A DNA stretch of 64,000 nt from Gossypium raimondii. Lineage: Eukaryota; Streptophyta; Magnoliopsida; Malvales; Malvaceae. This document shows, in pieces, positions 12,946 through 25,355 of this stretch. The stretch lies in contig NC_068575.1 of NCBI RefSeq assembly GCF_025698545.1, positions 56,057,980 to 56,121,979 on the forward strand, in the 5' to 3' direction. The notes under the pieces are model-generated. The model did no database searches. It was given only the letters and a program-made list of their open reading frames with translations, and was not told where the DNA came from. The position numbers and the translations under genes were made by a program. The number at the start of each line of letters is the position of its first letter. The first letter of the stretch is position 1.

Positions 12946-13921
12946 CCAACAATACTAATATTCTGTTTTACTTTTTTTTTTTGTCTGTTGAAGACTTGTA
13001 TTTATATGTTTAGGTTTGAATATGCACAAAATACATGCATACACCAAAAATCCCTGTAGCATTGTTTAATAGACTGTTGAAGTATTAGCACAACATAAAA
13101 ATTTAAGCATAATAATTAATAAATATTGATTATATACTTTTTCAACATTTAATCTTTTATATTGTAACTTTTTTTAAGTTTGATCTTATTATACTTTGTA
13201 TAATGAACTTCATGAACTTTACAGCGTAAATTACAAATTTGATTGTGTATTCATAATCTAAGTTAATTCGTGAACCCCAACTCAACAAACCTCTAAGGCT
13301 ATGTAAAGGCCACATGAAGATTTAAAAAAATTGATTGCTAATTGCCCTAATATATCTTATCCTAAGACGTCACATCACTGTCACTGTCAAAGATATCAAA
13401 TTAGACTTCCACGTCAACAATCTTAAGATACGTAGTTAAATTTATCTTCTACCATAAAAGAGTCATACTAACAATTCTCGTAAACCCTCTCATTCTCCTG
13501 AATCTCCAGATTTTCTCCACAAAAACCACAATTTCCACTTTCTTAACCTAGGTTATCAGGTCTAAAAATTATATTCTTACTTTATTATATTACAAACTTT
13601 AAAACATTACTTTTATAAAATTCTAATTCTTTTTTTGCCAAAAAACCATGTTTTTTTGAAGTTACATACTTACAATAAATCAAAATTCTAATCTTAATAC
13701 ATTTTTTTGCAATGACTCAAAATCTCATAAATTGCACTCAAACAGATAAATTAAAGTGCATATATATTTTTATAAAACTAAATTTAAATAATACTTGTAG
13801 ATAGGAATTTAACATTTGTCCTAATTTATTTTAAGGGCAAACAATTTACTTTGGTGTTTAGACAGACTCATACTAAAAATGTCAATTTACTTTTGTCTTA
13901 AATTATAAGTTTACTTGAGAC
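12946..13921. other. AT-rich intergenic DNA, nothing recognised
   Basis: No open frame, RNA gene or clear repeat could be supported here. Confidence 0.4.
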
Positions 13922-14592
13922 TAAATGTGAGCGTTTGATCGAATCGAGTGAAAATTTTTGAGTTAATCAAATTTGTCAATCCTATTTTATCATTCTAACT
14001 CAATTTAAAATTATTTCAAATTGAGTCGAGTGAAAAGAAATACAAGTCGAATCAAATCGAGTAAAATTGTTCAAGTTAAATTAGAAAACGTAAACATATC
14101 AAATAAAAATATTGGTAAGGTACTAAGGTATAACTAATCTGAAAAATTTTACAAAGCAAAACAATCAAAAATAAGATACTTGAGCATGATAAATTTGAAT
14201 CATTAATTAGGTCCAAAAGTATTATTTTAGAAAATTTTAAAATTTTAACTTTCTTTTTATATATTTTTAGATTTTAATAATTTTTTAGAAATATAAATTT
14301 TGAATTTTGAAAATTATTTTAATTTTTTTAATCTTTGTTGTGAAAGAAATTAATTTGCTTATTTTCAAAGTTAATAGGAACTAAAGAGTATTTATATCAA
14401 TATATTATTCAAATTATTCAATTAATTGAGTTATTCAATTATAAAATTCAACTCGACTCGAACTCGAATCAAATTATTCGAGTTGACTCAAATAATTTAA
14501 TTTAATTAACTTTAATTTAATTAACTCAAAATTCAAAAAAAAATAAAATTTTCGATTCAAATCAAATTTGGTTAACTTTTACCTATTCACAC
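13922..14592 (-). mobile_element. hAT-type non-autonomous element, diverged copy
   Basis: The left part (TGTGAGCGTTTGATCGAATC onward) matches, in reverse, the right end of the better preserved element at 26619-27887 for about 150 bases, including the order TTGAGTTAATC, ATTTTATCATTCTAAC and GAGTCGAGTGA. The right end decays to ACCTATTCAC, a worn form of the same TGCTCACCCC end. Subterminal TCGAATC/GATTCGA motifs are shared. It ends about 145 bp upstream of the thioesterase start codon. Confidence 0.6.
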
Positions 14593-14736
14593 AAATCCAC
14601 AATTTTAGTGTTAAATAGTTAATTGACAAAATTGTAATCTAAATTTGGGAATTTACCAAAAAACCTAAAATACAGCTAAAAAAGAATACTGTTAAAAGCA
14701 TATGCGTCAAGTCGTCAATTCTCAATAGACACAGAA

Positions 14737-15851
14737 ATGGCAAATCCCTCATCTGCTTCTCCTGCTTCTCGGGAACCTCACGCACTGTCTTCCTCCGATG
14801 GTGCCACTACGGCGAAACCTGGTGAGCGATCTACGCCGTACGCATCTAACGTTATGCGTTTTCTAGAAAGCGTCGGGATTTCCAATCCCATCCCGGACAA
14901 TTACAGTTCAGAAGACTTTTATTCTGATTTCTTATGTAACCACCTCAAGACCGACGCTGTCCGACGTGGACACATCACCTGCTTCACCACCGTCAAGCCC
15001 ACTATACTCGTAATTCTTTTGGATATTTTCTCTCTATTTTTTCTTATCGGACTTGTTAGATGAAAATTTTCTTTCTTTTTTGTTTGGGGGTTTGTTTTGC
15101 AGAATTCGATGGGTGGGTTACACGGAGGGGTAGTTGCAGCAATATCGGAAAGAGTGGCGATTGCGACAGCTAGAACGGTGGTGGGTGAGGATAAAGAGCT
15201 TTTTCTTGGTGAATTGGCCATGTCTTATCTCTCTCCTGCTACCATAAACGTGAGATTTTATTTCCTTTTTAGGGTTTTCAATTTCTAATATTGGTTTTCG
15301 TTAATCCTTATTGTGGTTTCAATGGAACTTGACTGTGATTGTGCCTGCCAATTTGATGTTTAAATATTGCGATGAACTTTCACATGTTATCTAACTGTTG
15401 ATTGGAGTTTGTTCAAGTCTGATGTTTTCTACATTTTATTTACATTCATTTTTAATGAACTCCCCATTGCAATAAGCCTAAACACAGTAGTACACACCTT
15501 TACCTATGTCCACATACGTACTGAAGGCTAGTGCCGGACATGGATACTTCAAATTGCTTAGATAGGAGCTTACTTCTGCATTTCACCCTGCATTGCCTGA
15601 CCCCTGACCTTCCCTTGCATCTCAATAGTTTATTTGCATTCTTGACTCTTTCTTTGCGGTTTTAGTGAAGCTCATGCTATCATGTGTTGTATACTTTCAA
15701 CGTGCAGGCAGAGTTGATTGTTGATGGGTCTGTAGTGAGAAGAGGAAGAAATACAACTGTAGTTGCGGTCGAGTTCAAAATGAGGAAAACTGGGAAACTG
15801 ATCTATAGTAGCCGTGCTACCTTCTATAATTCTCCCATTGCCAAGCTATGA
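14737..15851 (+). CDS. Hotdog-fold acyl-CoA thioesterase (ACOT13/PaaI-like)
   Basis: Predicted to hydrolyse acyl-CoA thioesters. Three coding exons: 14737-15009, 15103-15249 and 15708-15851, phase 0 throughout, giving 187 residues. The first 30 or so residues are Ser/Ala-rich. The hotdog core contains NSMGGLHGGVVAAISERVA, the usual catalytic and CoA-binding helix segment of this family, then LFLGELAMSYLSPA and VVAVEFKMRKTGKLIYSSRA. The last residues are SPIAKL; AKL is an accepted peroxisomal PTS1 tripeptide in plants, so peroxisomal location is plausible (inference). The gene converges on cpFtsY, with 830 bp between the stop codons. Substrate is not predictable from the sequence. Confidence 0.88.
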
Positions 15852-16680
15852 ACTTCCCCATACTAGGTCGCTCTGCTGATAACCAAACTCCTATAAGACT
15901 TATAGTTCTTTGTGTTGGTATTGCCACGTCAATAATAATCATGTGTCAATAATCAAGAAAAAATCTTGGTACTCTGTAATTCTTGATCAAATATAATGTA
16001 GACCAATAGGAATATAGATTAATGTGTCAAATTGTTACACAAAATTATCAAGTCTAAACGATCTGTTTAATATGCCTAATTTAGAGCTTAACAAAGAGGG
16101 GACCGAAAATTGAATCTGGTTAATTAAATCAAATGGGTTTTCCATTAGTTTCTGGTTAACTGCACTTTTGTGGCATACTTATGCATATTACAGGTTGATA
16201 AAAGCAGATGCAACATTATCCTAAAAAATGGAATAGAGACAAACTATTTGAATAGCACTTTTCATTTACTAATCTTTCTTAGAAGCGTGAGCTTTTGGTT
16301 TTGTACTTATCAACTAATGAATTTGCTCATTGATGAAGACAAGATCATAATGCTCAAATATTAGGGGAGAGGAATAATGTATAGACCAAAAAATTTGCAT
16401 CATCATTATGTTGCTGAAGCTTTTTCACACATATGTTGCTGAAGCTTTTTCACACATCAGAACCGCCTTTTTTAATCCTTGCTGGCGAACGAGTACTCTT
16501 GTGACTGAGTTCTTACAACAATATGCCTGTAGATGCCTGACATCGGCCAAACTGGTCTCAAACGATTACAATCCTAAGAAACATGAAGAAATTGCACTGG
16601 TTTAATTCCAATGAACATGGTGATTGATAAGATGTTATCAAAAGGATTATATAAACGGATCACTTTACCAACAATATTTC
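15852..16680. other. Convergent 3' region between two genes
   Basis: 3' UTRs of the thioesterase (+) and cpFtsY (-). It contains a perfect 25-bp tandem repeat at 16408-16457. No other gene is supported. Confidence 0.5.
16408..16457 (+). repeat. Perfect 25-bp tandem duplication
   Basis: Two exact, adjacent copies of a 25-base unit that starts ATGTTGCTGAAGC and ends TTCACACAT. No function is evident; it looks like a recent slippage or repair product. Confidence 0.9.
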
Positions 16681-19172
16681 TCACGAAAATATGGCATTAA
16701 CAAATGCCTCCGCATCAAAAGGTTGAAGGTCTTCAACACCTTCACCAACACCGACAAACTTCACGGGAATGCCGAGCTCATCAACCACACTGACCTGAGG
16801 TAAGAACATTGATAAAATGTGAATTGAAAGTTCAAAAGCAACCTGACACCCTCCCACCTCTCACCTCAAAAGCAAAGAGAAGCTGGTTTAAGAGAGGGTA
16901 CCACACAGCCACCTCTAGCAGAACCATCAAGTTTTGTCAAAATAAAACCAGTTATTCCAACAACCTGACACAAAAATTGAATGTTAATACAGCTGAAATA
17001 AGATGTTAGCATTTGACAAGTTTGTCCTAGTATCTTGATGAAGGCGAGGGTAGGAAGAGTGCCTCATTGAACTCTCTAGCTTGAGGAAGCATATTCAATC
17101 CGGTGTTCCCATCAAGAACTAGTAGTATCTCCTGCACATGTTGTGGTATTGCCTTAATTAGGATAACCCTTTGCTATAAATACAAGAATTTGAAAAGATA
17201 AATACATAGCATATTCAATTCGTTTCAAATTCATTATCCTTGAAGGTACCTTTGAAGATACTACTAAAAGCTATAACTAAACCATAGAAACTGGTATTGA
17301 GAAATCACCCATTTTCATGTCAGGGGAGACATGCTCTTAAGGAATAAGACAAAAATGAAGCCCAAAGTAAATGAAGGTGGGGAATAGAGGCAGATAAAAT
17401 AATGTATCAAAGATGAGCTTTGTCTGGATAGATGGGTAAATGCAAATCTGTCATATTGCGCGCACATTTTAATGATTTCAAGGTCAGGAATAACTTGAGC
17501 TTACATTAGGTGCACCACGAACAACTTTTTCGACAGCCTTCTTACATGCTATCAACTCTTCCATCAAGCTGTAATTGGTGTGAAGGCCTGCAAAATTAAT
17601 AAATCATGCCAGTGAGAAACAGTTTCAAGGCAGAGAAAATCGACAAGAACAAAAGATGAAGGTTTCATAATACTTACGTCCAGATGTGTCACATAAGACA
17701 ACATCAAAACCTTGCTCTTTACCTCTTTTCACAGCCTGCGAAAGCACTATTCAGAAAGCATTTTAAAACCACAAGTTAACGGTTCTGTAACGCATCACAA
17801 TGATAACAAACAGCAAAGCCCCTTTCCTTTTCGGTCCTATTCTATTTGTCTACCTGATGATGCTTTGGCATTCTCTTTTTCAGCTACAACTATCTCACAA
17901 CCAGTTCTCTCAGCCCATATCTCTAGTTGATCACTAGCAGCTGCTCTGAATGTGTCCCCTGCTGCCATCAATATCTGCCAAGATCTCAAACTGTAAGAAA
18001 AAATTACATGCAAGAACCATTTGTGAATAAGCATGTTTATAACCATAAAGGCCTTCATCACATTGTAGTAGCTAAAGCATTTGATGCTTTTTAGTAGCTC
18101 ACTTTTGCCCCTTCATTCTTTAGTCTATAAGCCAGCTTTCCTGCAAGGGAATCATTAATTGGATTATTTTATAATAAATCGTCAGGCATCAATTTGTTTA
18201 GATAAAAGTTGCTCATCAATTAAGATAACCCACAGAACCCCATTCCCAAATCTTAACTCCCTTAACTCTATAACAATTAAGACATTGCTTTTTAGCCTCA
18301 CCAAGTGATGTTGTCTTGCCACCTCCATTAACGCCAACAATCATGATCACGGCTGGCTTCCTGATAGCATCAAAGAGCGTTCAGCAAGAGGAACAACCGA
18401 CACCAGTTTACAGCAGGATGGAACATCAAGAAAATTCAAAAGATGAAAGATGATAAACCTGAATCCAAGTCGAAGCTCGGTGTTACTCCCCTTCGTTGTT
18501 AAGAGATCCAACACACTTCTCTTCAATGCATCCTAAACCCACAATTGATTCACATTTTTCAATATGTGTAACCTCATAAAATAGAACACTTTCACTAACT
18601 AAATCCAATAAAAGAAATTTAAAAATATTATGGTATTTCCTGTATTAACCTTTATTTCACTTCCTGATTTAAGTTTTCCATTTAGAATATCCTCCCGCAA
18701 GCGTTCCACTATTTTAATAGTAATTCTTGGCCCAAAATCGGATACCAACAAAGCCTGCAAAATCAAACTAAAAATAAATAAATTTATTCATTTTCACATC
18801 TTTTTAACTGCTTTAATTACACTTTTTCAATAGCATTAGAACAATGAATAGAGAACAGAAAACCTCTTCAAGTTCATCGAGGACGCGATCGGTGTCGGCG
18901 AGGTTCCAGTATAATAAGAGTTCGTCGATGACGGCTAGGTTGTCTCTGGTTTTGGAGAAACCTGAGAAGATCTTTTCGACGTCACTCTTGGCCTTTTCCT
19001 TGATCAACCGGCCGAGCCGAGTGAAGAACCCGGTCTGACTAGACAGGACTTTGAAACGGGAAGCGATTGGCCTAGCGGTTGTGAAAGGACCGAACCGGGT
19101 TCGAGGGAAGTTGGAAAAGAGCGGTGACGGTGAGGGTTTGAAAGTGAGGGAGAACTGAGTAGAAGAAGCCAT
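16681..19172 (-). CDS. CPFTSY: Chloroplast SRP receptor GTPase cpFtsY
   Basis: Receptor for cpSRP54 at the thylakoid; guides light-harvesting proteins to the Alb3 translocase. Eleven exons on the minus strand (high to low): 18864-19172, 18650-18754, 18459-18532, 18302-18360, 18103-18140, 17854-17974, 17678-17746, 17505-17587, 17063-17131, 16902-16964, 16681-16794; 367 residues, close to Arabidopsis (about 366). A Ser-rich transit peptide precedes [20 protein letters not shown] (NG-domain N region). GTPase motifs: G1 [18 protein letters not shown]3 DTSGRL, G4 [10 protein letters not shown], and the ending [12 protein letters not shown]. The start at 19172 was chosen because the frame upstream of it is not transit-like. 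Exon 9 seems to end at a GC donor (GAG|GCACTC), unlike the other introns. A copia LTR lies about 335 bp upstream. Confidence 0.95.
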
Positions 19173-19241
19173 TTCTATGGCTCTCGGTAAACTGAATTGT
19201 GTGAGATGAAGGGAAGGACTTGGAGTGGATAGCATTCCTCC

Positions 19242-19253
19242 AACGACGTCGTT
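19242..19253. promoter_or_regulatory. ACGT-core palindrome upstream of cpFtsY
   Basis: AACGACGTCGTT is a perfect 12-bp palindrome with an ACGT core of the kind bound by plant bZIP factors, 70 bp upstream of the cpFtsY start codon. The same 12-mer is at 31551-31562 in a solo LTR. Function is inferred from the motif only. Confidence 0.35.
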
Positions 19254-19507
19254 TGGATGCAACGGTCTAAGTAAATATATATTTTTACTATTTATTTCCA
19301 TAGACAATACTATTTTTACACTTTCGTAATAAAGTGTTCCAAAAATAAGATGGTGCAAGAAGAAAAAATCACGAGTTATCTATTTTTGTCTTAGATTTTA
19401 CAATTAAGTATATCTAATTTTTTTCCCACATTCATTTGGTTCTTGAATTAGGTTAAAGTGTCACGATGTGATATCCATCATCATTTAAAAATTTATAAAC
19501 TTATAAA

Positions 19508-19931
19508 TGTTAAGGATTGGCCCGGTTAAGCAACAAGTAATAAAAATAGTGGATTAAATTGAGAAATTGAACACACAAATTTAACGTGGAAAAACCCCTC
19601 CAAAGAGGATAAAAAACCACGGGCAAAGATAATTTTACAATAATGGCAAAAGAACGAAGAGTACAAAAGATGGAGATAAAATTAAACCCCAAAAACCCAA
19701 AAACAAAGAACCCTCAAAACGTAAACACAAAATTCTCTAAATGTGTTATGAGTTCTAATCTCTAATAGGTGTATTTTCTAATGTTGTAAAAGAGCCTATT
19801 ATAGGCTAAATTCATATGTCAAATAATAATAAAATAATTTAAACTAATCAGCGTTTGATTGAAACAAATAAACATAATTTAACTAGAAGATTATTTCTCA
19901 AATTTGACTGAAATAGGAGTCATACTTAACA
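19508..19931 (-). repeat. Copia 3' LTR, next to cpFtsY
   Basis: TGTTAAGG...CTTAACA, 424 bp; its partner is at 21459-21878. On the minus strand it is the downstream LTR and points towards cpFtsY, whose ATG is about 335 bp away. Confidence 0.9.
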
Positions 19932-21444
19932 AATCTCCTCCTTGACTCATATTTTTACAACGCCATCTTTGTCAAAGCCCGCCACGAGCCTATCTTGAAC
20001 TATGTAGGGAATTAACTGAGTCGAATCTGTGCTTAGAAACTGGAAGACTTCTAGCCTTCGACTTGTACACTGCCAAATCAAAACTAACCCAGGTCTGATT
20101 TTCATGAACACAGTGCCCTAACTTTTCAAAACCTACATCCAAAAGAGAACCTCTTTTCAACGAAACAGTCATACATTTTTCCCTCCTATGATCAAGTTGC
20201 CTCTGCTCCAAACGAGTTGACTTCGACTCTGTAACAGACGAGGGACATCCGATTTCACCGGTCACTGTAGAACTTTCCAGAATATAAAGACTGCCAGTTC
20301 TTTTATCTTTTAAAAAAACGAGAGCTCTACGAGATACTTTAATGCCGCTTGACTCGATGTTGATTCTGCATCCTTTCAAGTCTAAAATACTCAATGATAT
20401 AATATTCTTTCGTAAATCAGGTACATACCTAACATCTGAGAGTTTCCTAATCGTCCCATCATGTATCCTAATTTTAACAGTACCAATACTAATTACCTTA
20501 CTAGATGAATCATTTCCCATGCGCACAACTCCACCTTCAACCGAACTGTATGTGGAGAACCATTCTCTATTGGGACACATGTGGAAAGATTATCCCAAAT
20601 CTAGGATCCACTCGGATGTGAGCTTGGAGTTATCGCTCGTTGACACTAATAAGAAATTATCACCGCTTTCATCGGCCAAATTAGCACCAGCTACATCTTC
20701 CTCGTTACTCTCAATAGCTCTTTTATTTCGCAGTTTATAACAATTTGCTTTAACGTGACCTAACTTTTTACAATAACGACACCTTTTGTCTCATTTCTTT
20801 GATGCTATCAAAACGGAAGCTTTCTTATTTTCCTTGCTATCCAAATGAAACTCATTGTCGAGTTTGTCTCTACTCAACAAATGACCATTCACATCTTCGA
20901 ACGAGAGTTTGTCTCTGCCATAAATCAGGGTCTCCCTGAAAGACTTGTATGTATGGGGTAAAGAGCACAATAATATCATAGCTTGATCTTCATCATCATC
21001 AATATGAACCTCAACGTTCTTTAAATCATTTAAAAGAGTAATGAATTGATTGATGTGATATCTAAGAAGTTCACCTTCGTTCATACGAAACGTAAATAGA
21101 CATTGTTTCAACACTAAACGATTAGCTAGAGACTTAGTTGCATAAAGAGGTTCTAACCTTTTCCACAAGGCAGATGAGGTCTTTTCCATCAATACCTCCT
21201 GCAATACCGTATTCGCGAGGCACAACTGGATTGCAGATAAAGCCTTTTCATCAAGTGCTTCCCATTCTGTTTTATTTAGATTCACAGGCTTTTTCCTGGT
21301 AACAACCTCTTTCAAACCGGATTGAACTAGAATTGCCATCATCTGAACTTGCCACATATTGAAATTTGTCTCACCATCGAACTTCTCAATTTCAAACATT
21401 GTTGCTGCCATATTTGAATGGGCTGATTTATGAAAATTGAACTA

Positions 21445-21456
21445 GCTCTGATACCA
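21445..21456 (-). promoter_or_regulatory. Primer-binding site of the copia element
   Basis: On the minus strand it reads TGGTATCAGAGC, the complement of the initiator tRNA-Met 3' end, 2 nt from the 5' LTR. This is the standard copia position. Confidence 0.9.
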
Positions 21457-21458
21457 CT

Positions 21459-21878
21459 TGTTAGGGATCGACTTGATTAAGCAACAAGTAACAAAAATAG
21501 CGAAATAAATTGAGAAATTGAACACACAAATTTAATGTGGAAAAACCCTTCCAAAGAGGATAAAAAATCACGGACAAAAATAATTTTATTATAATGGCAA
21601 AAGAATGAAGAGTACAAAAGATGGAGATAAAACTAAACCCAAAAAACCCGAAAACAAATATCCCTCAAAATATAAACACAAAATTCTTTAAATGTGTTAT
21701 GAGTTCTAGTCTCTAATGAGTGTATTTTCTAATGTTGTAAAATAGCCTATTATAGGCTAAATTCATATGTCAAATAATTAAATAATCTAAACTAATCGGT
21801 GTTTGATTGAAACAAATAAATGAGTTTAACTAGAAGATTATTTCTCAAATTTGACTGAAATAGGAGTTATACTTAACA
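21459..21878 (-). repeat. Copia 5' LTR
   Basis: TGTTAGGG...CTTAACA, 420 bp, followed by the ATAAA target duplication. Confidence 0.9.
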
Positions 21879-22082
21879 ATAAATAATCTAAAAATATAAA
21901 ATATATATTTAAAATTTTCAACTGATAAATATCTATTTACCTAATTATATTCTTCAATTTTTTTTAATGTTCTACAAAATAAATAAAAAACTAATATAAT
22001 TATCAAACACATATTACATATTTAAAATTTTTAATAATTTATTATTTAAGTAATAATTAATTTCATGATAAAAAATCTCTAG

Positions 22083-22560
22083 AGTTATTCATAGGTTGAG
22101 TCGGATTGGGTTCGGACCGAATCAAGAAAAAAATTAGGCTCATTTTTTAGGCCCAACCCAACCTAAATAAAAATACTAAAACCTGGGCTTGATCCGCCCG
22201 TATTAATTTTTTATATATAAAAATAAATTTAAAAAATATAATATATCAAATATACTAAAAATATCAAAATAAATGTTTCCTAACATATGCAAAAAATTAA
22301 AAAAAAATTAAGATAAGTGTAACTTAACAAGCAAATACCTTTACATTAGTAACAAAATTAATAAAAAAATAAGAGTTAAATAATATCTAAATAATAACAA
22401 AAATAATAATACTAATATAATTGCGAAATGGTAACAAAACAATATAAAAATAATGGCAAAACAACAACAGTTTTTTTTTATGGTCGGGCTGGACTTGAAC
22501 CGAAAACACTTATAAAGCTCGATCTATTTAGAAAATGGACTTTATTTTTTGTCAATGTAA
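22083..22560 (-). mobile_element. Non-autonomous repeat, 'AACCCG/GGGCC'-edged family, copy 2
   Basis: Edge motifs GGCCCAACCCAACC and GGTCGGGCTGGACTTG flank an AT-rich core whose reverse complement matches 12541-12840. Non-coding. Confidence 0.6.
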
Positions 22561-23940
22561 AATTTTCAAGTTACCCTCAATAACTAGGATAACCACCGAA
22601 AATTCTTACAGGAACACATAACCACGCGAATAATGCATTATAGCACAAAAAATCCTTCTCTGTAACAGCCCGATTTCGACCCTAATTGGACATAATGGTT
22701 TCGGGACTACAAATCCGAGTCAAAAATATTTTAATATTATTTTGTGTGTTTATTATGTGTGAATTTATATCTATAAAATTTTCGTGTTTTAATTTTGTTG
22801 TTTAAGTGCCGATTTAATAAAAAAAGTTTAATCGCGTAAAATAAAAATTTAGGGGTTAAATCCAAAAGGGCCAAATAGTAGTTGTTCTTTTAATATGGAG
22901 TCTTTATGTTGTAATTTAGCCATTTATAAGATAGTAGGTGGCAATGGACTAAAATGACCTTAGTGTATATGTTTTATATTTTAATTAGTAAAGGTTAATT
23001 TAGTAATTAAATAATAATATATGTTATAATAAAACAAAACATAAAAAAAGGCTATTATGTTCATCTTCTTCGCCGAATATTGAAAAGAAAAAGAGGGTTT
23101 GAAAGCTTAAAACATTCGGCCATTGTTGGAGCTTGAATCAAGGTTAGTTTTTGTTCGGTTTTTGATAATGTCTACGTTTTTGAGATCGTTGCTTTGAACA
23201 CTATCCGACCCATGCTTAAATTTTTTATTTTAATGAATATTTTGAGTTATGCCATCGATGAATATTTGTGTTTTGTGATGTATGATGATGAATAATGAAA
23301 AATAGGTGAAAGATTAACATGTTTTATCTTGGGATTTTTGATGAATTTGAGTAATTAGGGTTAAATTGTGAAAATAAAATTTTGGAGGACTAAAATGCAA
23401 AATAAATGAAATGCATGGACTTTTATGAGTATAATAAAGATTCGACCTAAGCATAGTCTAGTCAAAATTTGAATGTTTTGTGTTTTGTGTAATTTGGACT
23501 AAATTGTGAAAAGTGTAAATGTTAGGGGTAAAATGGTAATTTGCCCATTTATGTGTTTTTGGACTAAATTGAGTGAAAATATGTTTGAATGAGTTTAATT
23601 TGAATATGTTTAGATCAAGAAAAGAGAAATTCGGATTTGAATCGGGGAAAAACTAAAGTCGTTGACTAGTCGTTCCGTTCCGTTTTACATCGCCGAAGTA
23701 AGTCTATAAGTTAATAGATGTACTTAAATTAATTAAATGAGAAGTATATGTGCTTAAATGAAATATATGAAAATATTTGAGCTATTACTGAATATGAAAT
23801 GATTTGATAACTATGTTTTAGCTAATGTTTTAAATTGTGTTTTGACATATATAAAAAAAAATAAATATGAATATCATGGAAAAATTATGAACTTCGATAT
23901 ATGAAATATGTGATAGAATAAACTATGTATCAGTGATTAT

Positions 23941-24070
23941 CGGGCTTTGTGCCTAGCAGGCCTTGTGCCGATGAGTTTTTATCAGGTTTGAGCCTAGCAA
24001 GTTTTATGCCAGTGCATTATTACAGGCTTTATGCCTAGAAGGCTTTATGCCTAGAAGGCTTTATGCCGAT
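23941..24070 (+). repeat. Minisatellite in solo LTR A
   Basis: Degenerate units around GGCTTTATGCCTAGAA, two of them near-identical, starting about 1.3 kb into the LTR. Confidence 0.8.
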
Positions 24071-25034
24071 GTGATATCGAATATGTAAAATGAGCCAGAA
24101 GGCCAGGTATGAATTAACCTGTGAGTACGTATGTGATTCGATATCTATTACAAAATAAGTACTTTGATCATGAAATATATATATATATATATATATATAT
24201 TCGGTTGTCAATGAACAATTGGTATATCATTGAGATGTTTTATAAATATGTGCATACATGATTTAATGTATTCAGCCATGTAGACTATATGTATATGTGA
24301 GACATTATACTATGAATCTTGGACTTAAGTATACAATTAAATGTATGTATGGATTTTATGATTAATTAGATTAGACTTGGAATAATAAAATGCTAAAATA
24401 ACTAGGTGAGTATTCGACCTAGTGGTGTTTGGGTAAGGAATCTTTTAACTATGAGTTTTAATAGTTTGAGTTGAAGTTTGGTAAGGTTAATGTGCTTAGC
24501 TAAATTATATATTATTAATAAATTGATTATTATTATTATTAAATCATTTAATTTCTTAAAGACTTACTAAGCCATAAAAGCTTACTTGGTGTGTTTACGT
24601 TTCTTTGTTTTATAGATTTCGGGAGTTGGTTACGAGCTCAAGGATCGTTAGAGAAGTTTATCACACTATCGACTCTTTTTGATATTTTGTTAAATTTGAA
24701 TTTGAACTTATGGCATGTATAGTCTAGTTATAACGTTTGATTTGGGATATGTAAATATAAGCCATGTAAAAATGGCTTATTTCTTTTGGTTAAGCTTAGT
24801 TTATATGCTTTTGATATAACAGCTTAATTATAATGCTAATGGTTGTGTAAATTTGGTCACGGTTTAATCTTATATGGGAAGTAATTACATGATATATATA
24901 TTGTGGTGTGCTTGGTATATGTATATAGTTTAAAGTAATAATATGTATGGTTTAAGATTGTTCATTATGGTAAGCTTGACATATTGGTATAATTAGCATT
25001 ATTAAATAGTTTAAGTTAGTAAGCTTAAAATCGA

Positions 25035-25066
<32 letters not shown>

Positions 25067-25355
25067 TTGTGATGTTCATTATATGATTTGGTAAAGGGTA
25101 ATGATAAGCATATTGTATATTCGGTCAAGAAGCTAAATTATTTAAATTGATTAGTAAGATAAATAATGAATATAGTTGAGGTGGTTTGAATGGAGGTTAA
25201 TTTGGTTGACCGAATATGTATATGTGGCTAATTGATATGGTTATATGTGTATATATTTGTGATATGAGAAGGATATATTTGGTTCTTGAAATGATATTTG
25301 TTTATACATAATGTTTACCTATTTATATGTTTTGTACGCTGCATGAATAATTTAA

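Larger units (their letters stand above)
19508..21878 (-). mobile_element. Short Ty1/copia LTR element (fossil)
   Basis: Flanked by the 5-bp duplication ATAAA (19503-19507 and 21879-21883). LTRs begin TGTTA and end TTAACA: 3' LTR at 19508-19931, 5' LTR at 21459-21878 (coding strand is minus); by eye about nine bases in ten agree between them, suggesting an age of some million years. A tRNA-iMet-type primer site (TGGTATCAGAGC) lies 2 nt inside the 5' LTR, and a purine tract (AAGGAGGAGATT) abuts the 3' LTR. Interior: gag-like frame (about 20791-21411, UBN2 type, FDGETNFNMWQVQM), a knuckle region and protease/pre-integrase-like sequence (about 19990-20580). It is broken and much shorter than an autonomous copia; reverse transcriptase is not recognisable. 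Confidence 0.92.
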
